From NCBI RefSeq assembly GCF_029674545.1, contig NZ_CP121354.1:6519001-6583000 (forward strand): 64,000 nucleotides of DNA, written 5' to 3'. The first letter of the stretch is position 1. Each line of letters opens with the position of its first letter. The stretch is from Mesorhizobium sp. WSM4904. Its GTDB lineage: Bacteria; Pseudomonadota; Alphaproteobacteria; Rhizobiales; Rhizobiaceae. Of the stretch, positions 1 through 6,842 are shown one piece after another. The position numbers and the translations under genes are program-made. The notes under the pieces are model-generated. The model ran no database searches and had not been told where the DNA came from. It saw nothing but the letters and a program-made list of their open reading frames with translations.

Positions 1-480
1 CGGATCTACGCCTATGCCGTCCGCTCCAGCCTCAAACGGCTCCGGGAAGCCAACGAGATGCGGCGGGTGATCGAGACCGGAATCGCCAGGCTGGCCGCGG
101 AGCGCCGGGCGCCAGCCGGGCTGGAGGCCATGCGGCAGGCGCTTGCCGACATGCGGACTTCGTTGCGCGAGCCGGAAGGATTTACCGAGGCCGACATCCT
201 CTTCCATCTCGGCATGGCAATGGCCACGGACAACTCCATGATCCGCATCCAGATGGAAGGATTGCGCTCGGTGCAGCGCGGGGTCTCGGAACTGTTTTCG
301 CGCCGCGCCAACCGCACCGACGACGACTGGCGGGCAACCATCGCCCGGCACGAGGCGATCTACGAAGCGATAAAGGTCGGCGACGCGGCGCTGGCCGAGC
401 GCTGCATGCTGGCCCATTTCGACGCCGCCGACATCGCCTCGCTCGAAGTCGCAGACAGGCTGGAGGAGCGGGAGCAGTGA
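1..480 (+). CDS. GntR-family transcriptional regulator, FCD domain (5' end outside window)
   Basis: The reading frame is open from the first base to TGA at 478-480, so the N-terminal winged-helix domain lies upstream of the window. The visible 159 residues are an all-helical FCD ligand-binding domain. An Asp and His in the TEADILFHL stretch, plus two later His (ARHEAIY and LAHFDAA), match the Asp/His metal or ligand pocket of this family. FadR-subfamily regulators of this kind usually repress adjacent sugar-acid or polyol catabolic genes. The next gene, an SDR dehydrogenase, starts inside the stop codon (ATGA-type overlap at 477-480), so the two are co-transcribed. Regulation of the following SDR and ABC transporter genes is inferred; the inducer is unknown. 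Confidence 0.85.
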   Translation, partial: RIYAYAVRSSLKRLREANEMRRVIETGIARLAAERRAPAGLEAMRQALADMRTSLREPEGFTEADILFHLGMAMATDNSMIRIQMEGLRSVQRGVSELFSRRANRTDDDWRATIARHEAIYEAIKVGDAALAERCMLAHFDAADIASLEVADRLEEREQ

Positions 481-1268
481 CCAGCGACCTGCTCTCGCTT
501 CAAGGCAGACGCGCGCTGGTGACCGGCGCCAGTTCGGGTATAGGCCGTGCGGTGGCGCTCGCCCTGGCGCGCCATGGCGCAGGTGTCATCGTGCATCATT
601 GCGGCGAGGCCGCGAGAGCTCGGGCGGTGGCGGAGGAAATCGGCGGCGCGATCTCGGTGATGGAAGCCGATTTCACCGACACGCGCGCCACATCGGCGTT
701 TGCCGACGAGGTCGTTGCGCGCCATGGCCCCATCGACATCCTGATCTCGAACGCGGCAATCGAACGGCGCCTCGGCTGGGAAGACATAACGCCGGCGCAT
801 GTCGAAGCCCACGCGGCCGCGAACTTCACCGCCCTGCTGACGCTCGCCGGCAGGCTGGTGCCCTTGATGAGCGGACGCGGCTGGGGCCGTGTCGTGGCCA
901 CCGGCAGCGTCATGGCCTGCCGGCCACGGGCGGAGACAGCCGTATACGCCTCGCTCAAGGCGGCCCAGCTGACGGCCGTGCGCGCGATCGCGCGCGATGT
1001 CGCCCGCCACGGCGTGACGATGAACGTGGTGTCGCCGGGAGCGATCGAAACCGAAGCGACCGCCCAGCGATATAGCGACGCCGCCTTCCGGAAGGCTGTG
1101 GCGGCGAAGATTCCCGCCGGCCGGCACGGCCTGCCCGACGACCTGGTCGGTGCCTTCGTTTTCCTTTGCAGCGATGCCGCGGGCTACATCACCGGCGCCG
1201 ACATTCCGGTCGACGGCGGCTGGACCATCGGCGATGCGCCGGGCGCCTTGCCGGAGGCATCGGCATGA
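477..1268 (+). CDS. SDR-family NAD(P)-dependent oxidoreductase
   Basis: Classical short-chain dehydrogenase of 263 residues. The TGASSGIG cofactor-binding motif is at residues 16-23, the NAA motif at 92-94, and the catalytic triad is Ser144, Tyr157 and Lys161 (YASLK). The C-terminal PVDGGWT block is typical of the FabG-like classical SDR group. It overlaps the upstream GntR gene by 4 bp, and a sugar ABC importer begins 91 bp downstream. It therefore probably oxidises or reduces the imported sugar, polyol or sugar acid; the actual substrate cannot be read from the sequence. A FabG role in lipid synthesis is unlikely in this context. Confidence 0.85.
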   Translation: MTSDLLSLQGRRALVTGASSGIGRAVALALARHGAGVIVHHCGEAARARAVAEEIGGAISVMEADFTDTRATSAFADEVVARHGPIDILISNAAIERRLGWEDITPAHVEAHAAANFTALLTLAGRLVPLMSGRGWGRVVATGSVMACRPRAETAVYASLKAAQLTAVRAIARDVARHGVTMNVVSPGAIETEATAQRYSDAAFRKAVAAKIPAGRHGLPDDLVGAFVFLCSDAAGYITGADIPVDGGWTIGDAPGALPEASA

Positions 1269-1359
1269 CCTTGGGCCGCGCTTTCCGTTTGATCGCGAAT
1301 GCGTCTCCCGGCGGGCGCAACAGCTCTTAGGTTCGAACGTTGAATCACGGGAGGAAACA

Positions 1360-2604
1360 ATGAGACTTTCAATCCAAATCGCGGCGTCGGCCTTCGCCCT
1401 GTGGGCAATGTCCGCACCGGCCCTCGCGCAGGAACTCCGCGTCACCGTCTGGACGGGAAACGCGGCGCAACTGAAGATGCTCGACGGGATCGCCGACGGC
1501 TTCAAGGCCAAGCATCCCGGCGTCAGCGTCAAGTTCGAGACCGTGCCCGTCGCCGACTACACGCAAAAACTGACGTTCCAGGTCGCCGGCGGCAACGCGC
1601 CCGACGTCGCCTGGATGATGGAGGATGCGGCCCCGGCCTTCGAGAGCGCCGGCCTGCTCATGGATATCGGACCGACGCTCAAGGCGACCGAAGGCTATGA
1701 TTTCGGCGACTTCTCGCAGCCGGCAATGGCGCTTTGGCAAAAGGGCGAGACCGTCTACGGCGTCCCCTTCTCGACGTCGCCATTCATGATCTATTTCAAC
1801 AAGGACATGTTCGACAAAGCGGGTATCGAAGACCCGCTGCAGCTTGCCGCCAAAGGCGAATGGAACATGCAGAAATTCCAGGAAGTCGCCAAGAAGCTGG
1901 CTGAAGCCAATCCCGGTAAGTGGGGCTTCGAGTTCAAGGACGGCGAAGGCTACGCTTCGCGCATGACGCATGCCCTGCTTCCGTCGATCCGCGCCTATGG
2001 CGGCGAATTCTGGAGCGACGGACAATGCGGCTTCGACAAGCCCAAGGCGGTCGCCGCGGTGCAGCAGTTGCACGACATGGTCTTCAAGGACAAGTCCATC
2101 GTCCCGCCCGGCGAGCAGGGCGACTACTTCTCCGGCAATTCGGCGATGACGGTGAACCAGATCTCGCGCGCGTCGAAGATGCCGGAGGCGGGCTTCAAAT
2201 GGGGGATCGCCCCCTTGCCGTCGGGTCCGGCCGGCGAGGCCCCGGTTATCGGCCAGGCGGCGCTCGTGGTGTTCGATGCCGGAAAGAACAAGGATCTGTC
2301 GGCGCAGCTCGTTGCCTATATGACCAACAAGGAGAATGTCGCGACGATGGCGCAGTTCTTTCCGCCGGCGCGCAAAAGCGCGTTGGACAGCGACGCGTTC
2401 GTCAACTCCAACAAGCTCATTCCGGCCGAGCAGATGAAGAATGTCGCCGCCGCGATCCAGCATGGGCGCGTCCATCCCGCGCATGAGAAGATGCCGCAGA
2501 TCCAGGCGGCGATGGCGCCGCGCGTCGATGCGCTGTGGAAAGCCGACGCCGATGTCGGACAGGCGCTGAAAGGCGTTTGCGCCGCCATCCAGCCGTTCCT
2601 GTGA
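1360..2604 (+). CDS. Sugar ABC transporter substrate-binding protein (CUT1 type)
   Basis: Periplasmic solute-binding protein of 414 residues, family 1 (MalE/UgpB-like). A Sec signal peptide occupies about residues 1-23, with probable cleavage after PALA. Domain features include the NAPDVAWMM stretch and the PFSTSPFMIYFNKDMF hinge-region motif common in this family. The ATG at 1360 was chosen because it directly precedes the signal peptide and follows a strong GGGAGGAAAC ribosome binding site; the frame is open further upstream but without such a site. It is followed by two permeases and an ATPase in the usual order. The ligand is unknown; an oligosaccharide, polyol or glycerol-phosphate-like compound would all fit. 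Confidence 0.9.
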   Translation: MRLSIQIAASAFALWAMSAPALAQELRVTVWTGNAAQLKMLDGIADGFKAKHPGVSVKFETVPVADYTQKLTFQVAGGNAPDVAWMMEDAAPAFESAGLLMDIGPTLKATEGYDFGDFSQPAMALWQKGETVYGVPFSTSPFMIYFNKDMFDKAGIEDPLQLAAKGEWNMQKFQEVAKKLAEANPGKWGFEFKDGEGYASRMTHALLPSIRAYGGEFWSDGQCGFDKPKAVAAVQQLHDMVFKDKSIVPPGEQGDYFSGNSAMTVNQISRASKMPEAGFKWGIAPLPSGPAGEAPVIGQAALVVFDAGKNKDLSAQLVAYMTNKENVATMAQFFPPARKSALDSDAFVNSNKLIPAEQMKNVAAAIQHGRVHPAHEKMPQIQAAMAPRVDALWKADADVGQALKGVCAAIQPFL

Positions 2605-2616
2605 CGGAGAACGCGG

Positions 2617-3546
2617 GTGGCTGGCATCGAATGGCGAACGGCCGCGCCGCACGCCCGGCGCGCGCCGTGGCTGACGTTGAAATACCGGGAGATGATGGAG
2701 GGCTGGCTGTTCGTCAGCCCGACCCTGATCGGCTTTCTGGTGTTCTTCCTGGGGCCGTTGCTCGCGGTGGTCTACTATTCGATGACCGAATGGAACCTGC
2801 TCACCCAGCAGGCGACGTTCGTCGGACTGCGCAACTTCGAAAACGCGCTGCTGGAAAATCCCGATTTCTGGCTGGTGGTCCGCAATTCGGTGATTTTCGC
2901 CATCGGCCTGGTGCCTCTGAACATGGCCCTGGCGTTGCTGCTCGCGCTCGCCCTTTCCAGGCCGTTCCTTGGCGTCGTCTTCTTCCGCACGATCTTCTTC
3001 GCGCCAGTCGTCACGTCCGCGATCGCCTGGGCGATCGTGTGGAAATTCATGCTTCAGGGCGAAGGCGGAGCCGTCAACCAGATGCTCTCCTGGATCGGCA
3101 TCGACGGTCCCAACTGGCTTCGGCAGCCCAGCTGGGCGATGGCCGCCGTGATCGTGACGCGCGTCATCAAGATGGTTGGGTTGAACATGATCATCTACAT
3201 CGCCGCGCTGCAATCCATTCCCCGCGACTACGAGGAGGCTGCACTGCTGGAGGGCGCGTCGCGCTGGCAGATCTTTCGCATGATCACCTGGCCGATGCTG
3301 GCGCCGACGACCCTGATCATCATGGTGCTGACGACGATCGGGTCATTCAAGGTGTTCGACCACATCTACCAGATGACCGGCGGCGGTCCCGAGAACGGAA
3401 CGCTCGTGCTCGCCTTCTACATCTACCAGCAGGCTTTCAAGTTCTTCAATGTCGGCTATGCGTCGGCGCTGGCGCTGATCATGTTCGTCATCGTCATGAT
3501 CCTCACCCTCGTGCAGGTCATGATTCGCCAGAGGGGAGCGGAATGA
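2617..3546 (+). CDS. Sugar ABC transporter permease, MalF/UgpA type
   Basis: Inner-membrane permease of 309 residues with about six hydrophobic segments. It carries the cytoplasmic EAA loop (EEAALLEGASRWQIFRMI, followed by the conserved WPMLAP) that docks with the ATPase. Translation starts at GTG 2617, 12 bp after the binding-protein stop. The end overlaps the next permease by 4 bp (ATGA), indicating translational coupling. It should form a heterodimeric channel with the product of the next gene. The substrate is whatever the 1360-2604 protein binds. Confidence 0.9.
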   Translation: MAGIEWRTAAPHARRAPWLTLKYREMMEGWLFVSPTLIGFLVFFLGPLLAVVYYSMTEWNLLTQQATFVGLRNFENALLENPDFWLVVRNSVIFAIGLVPLNMALALLLALALSRPFLGVVFFRTIFFAPVVTSAIAWAIVWKFMLQGEGGAVNQMLSWIGIDGPNWLRQPSWAMAAVIVTRVIKMVGLNMIIYIAALQSIPRDYEEAALLEGASRWQIFRMITWPMLAPTTLIIMVLTTIGSFKVFDHIYQMTGGGPENGTLVLAFYIYQQAFKFFNVGYASALALIMFVIVMILTLVQVMIRQRGAE

Positions 3547-4385
3547 GCCGGCGGCAGATCCAGATCACCTACCGCCTCTGCTGGACGCTGGCGTTGCTGA
3601 TCCTTGCCGTCCCCTTCGTCTTCCCGTTCCTGTGGATGATCTCGGGCGGGTTCAAGAGCACGACCGAAATCTTCGGTTCTCCGACGCTCATTCCGCGCGT
3701 GTGGCGCTTCGAGAATTTTGCGGAGGTCTTCACCTACCAGCCGTTCGCAAGGCAGTATTTCAACTCGCTCTACATCGCCGGCGCGGTCACGGTCCTGACC
3801 CTCTTCATCGCATCGCTCGCCGGATACGCCCTGGCGCGCATTCGTTTCGCCGGCGCCGGCCTGCTGATGCTGCTGCTCGTCACGGCGCTCATGGTGCCGG
3901 AGGAAGTCACGATCATCCCCAACTTCTTCATGGTCCGCTGGGCGGGACTGGTGGACACCCACTGGCCGCTGATCCTGCTTCCGACCTTCGGGCCTCAGGG
4001 CGTCATGGCGACCTTCCTGATGCGCCAGTTCTTCCTGGCGCTGCCGAAGGAACTCGAGGATGCCGGCAAGATGGACGGCCTGTCGCGCTTCGGCGTTTGG
4101 TGGAAGATCGCCATCCCGATGTCGCGCCCCGCCTTGGCCGCGGTCGCCATCATCACGTTCCTCCACTCGTGGAACCTGTTCCTCGAGCCGCTGATCTTCC
4201 TCAGCTCGCTGGAGAAATTCACCCTGCCGCTGGCGCTGACCAACTTCAACGACAGCTACGGCCTGCCGCTCTGGAACCTGCAGCTTGCGGCGACGAGCCT
4301 TGCCGTCGTGCCCATTCTGGTCATCTACCTCATCGCACAGCGCCAGATCATGGAGAGTTTCGCGCTCTCGGGCGTCAAGGGATAG
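3543..4385 (+). CDS. Sugar ABC transporter permease, MalG/UgpE type
   Basis: Second permease of the importer, 280 residues and about six membrane segments. The N-terminal FPFLWMISGGFK block and the EAA loop (ELEDAGKMDGLSRFGVWWKI, then AIPMSRP) are typical of the MalG family. The ATG lies within the stop of the previous gene. The ATPase gene follows after 11 bp. The pairing of a MalF-type and a MalG-type permease defines a CUT1 importer. Confidence 0.9.
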   Translation: MSRRQIQITYRLCWTLALLILAVPFVFPFLWMISGGFKSTTEIFGSPTLIPRVWRFENFAEVFTYQPFARQYFNSLYIAGAVTVLTLFIASLAGYALARIRFAGAGLLMLLLVTALMVPEEVTIIPNFFMVRWAGLVDTHWPLILLPTFGPQGVMATFLMRQFFLALPKELEDAGKMDGLSRFGVWWKIAIPMSRPALAAVAIITFLHSWNLFLEPLIFLSSLEKFTLPLALTNFNDSYGLPLWNLQLAATSLAVVPILVIYLIAQRQIMESFALSGVKG

Positions 4386-4396
4386 AAAGCAGCGCC

Positions 4397-5449
4397 ATGA
4401 CGAAGCTCCGGCTCAAAAACATCAAAAAGCGCTTCGGCGGCACGGAAGTGATCCGCGGCGTCGACCTCGAAGTCGACGACGGAGAATTCGTCGTCTTCGT
4501 CGGTCCGTCCGGGTGCGGAAAATCCACCCTGCTGCGTCTTATCTCCGGCCTGGAGCACATCAGCGACGGCGAGCTCCATATCGGTGACCGCCAGATGAAC
4601 GAAGTGCAGGCCTCTCAGCGAGGCGTGGCAATGGTGTTCCAGTCCTATGCGCTCTATCCGCATCTCACCGTCCGCGAGAACATGGGCTTCGGGCTGAAGG
4701 TGCGGAAAGTGCCGGCGCCGGAGCGCCGCCGCCGCGTCGAGGAAGCGGCAGCCACGCTGAAGCTGGAAGCCTTGCTCGAGCGTTATCCACGCGAGCTTTC
4801 GGGCGGCCAGCGCCAGCGCGTGGCGATCGGCCGCGCAATCGTCGGCAACCCGAACGTCTTTCTTTTCGACGAACCGCTGTCCAACCTCGATGCCGAACTC
4901 CGCGTCCATATGCGATCCGAGATCGCGGCCCTGCACAACCGCCTGTCGACGACGATGATCTACGTCACCCACGACCAGGTCGAGGCGATGACGCTTGCCG
5001 ACAAGATTGTCGTGCTGCGCGACGGGCTGATCGAGCAGGTCGGGTCGCCGCGCGCGCTTTACGACAGACCGGACAACATGTTCGTGGCCCAGTTCATCGG
5101 CAGCCCGAAGATGAACATCCTGCCGGTCGAAAACGTCCGCCGGCTATCGCGAACGGCAAAAGTTCCCGAGTCGGCCGAAAGCATCGGCATCCGTCCGGAA
5201 CATCTCGATCTGGCTCCCCCGTCGGAGGGCGCGCTGAACGGCAAGGTGAGGCTGGCGGAATATACCGGCGCGGTGACCTTGCTTCATATCGAGTTGCCGG
5301 ACGGGCAGACCTGTCTCGTCGTTCACGACGGGCGAAATGGGCTGGAAATCGGCACCGACGTCGGACTTCGGACCGGGACGGAGAGCCTTCACTTCTTCGA
5401 TCGAAATGGTCGCGCCATCCGGGAGAAGGTTCATATGGCGCCGGCATGA
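4397..5449 (+). CDS. Sugar ABC transporter ATP-binding protein, MalK/UgpC type
   Basis: ATPase of 350 residues that energises the preceding permeases. Walker A GPSGCGKST is at residues 36-44, the ABC signature LSGGQ at 134-138, Walker B VFLFDEP at 154-160 and the switch histidine at 192. The C-terminal third is a TOBE/MOP-type regulatory domain (GIRPEHLDLAP) characteristic of MalK/UgpC proteins. The ATG at 4397 is the first in-frame start after the upstream permease stop. It ends the operon; the next gene is convergent. All motifs appear intact. Confidence 0.9.
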   Translation: MTKLRLKNIKKRFGGTEVIRGVDLEVDDGEFVVFVGPSGCGKSTLLRLISGLEHISDGELHIGDRQMNEVQASQRGVAMVFQSYALYPHLTVRENMGFGLKVRKVPAPERRRRVEEAAATLKLEALLERYPRELSGGQRQRVAIGRAIVGNPNVFLFDEPLSNLDAELRVHMRSEIAALHNRLSTTMIYVTHDQVEAMTLADKIVVLRDGLIEQVGSPRALYDRPDNMFVAQFIGSPKMNILPVENVRRLSRTAKVPESAESIGIRPEHLDLAPPSEGALNGKVRLAEYTGAVTLLHIELPDGQTCLVVHDGRNGLEIGTDVGLRTGTESLHFFDRNGRAIREKVHMAPA

Positions 5450-5500
5450 ACCTGGCCCGCGCTCACGAGGCGCATCGCACCGCCGATCAGTCGGCCTTGC

Positions 5501-6163
5501 TCAGTTGCGGCTTCGCGCCAACATCTTTTCGGCGAAGGCCTCCACCTCTCCCTCGCGGGGTTCCTTGCCGGTGTGCGTGAGCAGGTAGGCCGGTGTCAGG
5601 AAGAGACGGTTGCTGACCGGTTCGACGATCTCGAGCGAGTAATAGCCGATCTGCGTGAAGTAGAGCACGCGGGCCCGCACGAAGGCTTCCGTGTCCGCGT
5701 AGCCGTGCCGCGAAAACATCGCCCGGATGGCGTCGACGCGAGCATCGTCCTCCTCGGCCACGATCCGATGCACTTCGGCGGACTGGCGCGACCAGGCGCG
5801 CACGGCGAAATCCAACCGCGGATTGAACAGCGTTTCATCCAGCCAGCACTCGAAGACGTTGAGCACGGCCTGCGTTATCGACGCGGCGGGCCGGCCGGCC
5901 TGCTGGACGATGAAGCGGGTGTTGTTGTTGCGCCAATGGTCGAGAAGCTGATCCAGCAGATCCTGGCGACTCTTGAAATACCAGTAGAAGCTGGAGCGGG
6001 AGACGTTCAGCTTCTGGCCGAGCGCAAGCACGCGCACCGCCTCGACGCCTTCCGAGATCAGCGTCTCCAGCGCGAGTTTCATCCAGTCCTCGCGCGTCAC
6101 CTTGGTGTTGCCGGTCAGACCGGATCGCCGCGCCACGTCTTCAGCACTGGAATCGGAGAGCAT
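5501..6163 (-). CDS. TetR-family transcriptional regulator downstream of soxBDAG
   Basis: Regulator of about 220 residues. A typical TetR helix-turn-helix (ALGQKLNVSRSSFYWYFKSR) lies within the first 70 residues, followed by a helical ligand domain. The frame continues upstream, but that extension would be translated from repeat element A1 (6192-6299), so the ATG at 6163 is preferred even though its ribosome binding site is weak. It lies on the same strand as the sarcosine oxidase genes, separated from soxG by the repeat. Control of sarcosine or glycine-betaine catabolism is an inference from position alone. How it is transcribed is unclear, because the repeat starts only 29 bp from its start codon. 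Confidence 0.8.
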   Translation of the reverse strand: MLSDSSAEDVARRSGLTGNTKVTREDWMKLALETLISEGVEAVRVLALGQKLNVSRSSFYWYFKSRQDLLDQLLDHWRNNNTRFIVQQAGRPAASITQAVLNVFECWLDETLFNPRLDFAVRAWSRQSAEVHRIVAEEDDARVDAIRAMFSRHGYADTEAFVRARVLYFTQIGYYSLEIVEPVSNRLFLTPAYLLTHTGKEPREGEVEAFAEKMLARSRN

Positions 6164-6191
6164 CGCGGCCTGACCAAAATTTAACCGCCGG

Positions 6192-6299
6192 CTAGAGCGT
6201 TTCACCGTTTCACGGAAACGGCGAACCGCTCTATCTCTTTGTTTTTTACGCAATTCCGAACGGAAAGCCGCTTACACCTTTCCTGGAATTGCTTTAGAT
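6192..6299 (-). repeat. Family A intergenic repeat, copy A1
   Basis: Element of about 108 bp beginning CTAGAGCG and ending GCTTTAG, with two potential hairpins. The GGAATTGC end lies 18 bp from the soxG stop codon. Related copies are at 17541, 22895, 37604 and 61743. Orientation is given in the direction of the gene it follows. Confidence 0.8.
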
Positions 6300-6317
6300 A
6301 GACCTGAAACCGCAGCC

Positions 6318-6842
6318 TTACAATCCTGATGATTGTTCGAGCCATTCCCAGAGGTAAGGCGCGAAGCCGCGATCGACGTGGAGCCGGGCCCGGTCAGCGT
6401 GGCCGAACCGGTAGAACAAGACATTGACGCCGGCAAAAAGCACCGAAGCCGAACGGCTCGCCTGCTGAGGATCGAGTGTCGTGGCCCTGGCGACCAGACC
6501 AGCCAGACCCGGCCCCTCGATCTCAAACACATGCAGTCCGGCATCCATGACCGAAACCGCGAAACCGCCCTCGTGCCAGCCGGCCGCGATGGGCAATGGC
6601 TGTTCGCCGACGGCGAGAACGCGATCGCGCGCGATCCGCACCACATAGGCGTCGCCACTGGCAACCGCGCCGGCTCCGACGCCCTCACCCGCGAGACCCG
6701 AAGCCTTCGACCAGGCCGAAAGGTTGCCGCTGACCAGGAGTTGGTTCAGCCCGCTGAGCGTTCTCACGCCGAGGCCGTCCTTGTTCAGCACCGCAGTAGC
6801 CCAGTCGGGCGCAGCCGGCCATTTTTCGGCGAGGTTACGCAT
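6318..6842 (-). CDS. soxG: Sarcosine oxidase subunit gamma
   Basis: Small subunit (174 residues) of the heterotetrameric sarcosine oxidase, which demethylates sarcosine to glycine and yields formaldehyde or 5,10-methylene-tetrahydrofolate plus hydrogen peroxide. The sequence has the GcvT-like gamma-subunit pattern with a conserved FYRFGHADRARLHVDRGFAP-type C-terminus. The ATG at 6842 was chosen because it overlaps the end of soxA by 8 bp. A longer frame exists but would run far into soxA. It is the last sox gene, and repeat A1 follows the stop codon. Confidence 0.88.
   Translation of the reverse strand: MRNLAEKWPAAPDWATAVLNKDGLGVRTLSGLNQLLVSGNLSAWSKASGLAGEGVGAGAVASGDAYVVRIARDRVLAVGEQPLPIAAGWHEGGFAVSVMDAGLHVFEIEGPGLAGLVARATTLDPQQASRSASVLFAGVNVLFYRFGHADRARLHVDRGFAPYLWEWLEQSSGL

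Noticed and set aside
1369..3213. Long minus-strand open frame (about 614 codons) opposite the sugar ABC transporter
   Set aside because: It is a shadow of GC-rich coding sequence; the protein is His/Arg/Asp-rich low-quality sequence with no domain, while the plus strand encodes an intact importer.
5501..6253. Longer version of the TetR protein starting at 6253
   Set aside because: The extra 30 residues would be translated largely from repeat A1 and have no counterpart in TetR proteins.
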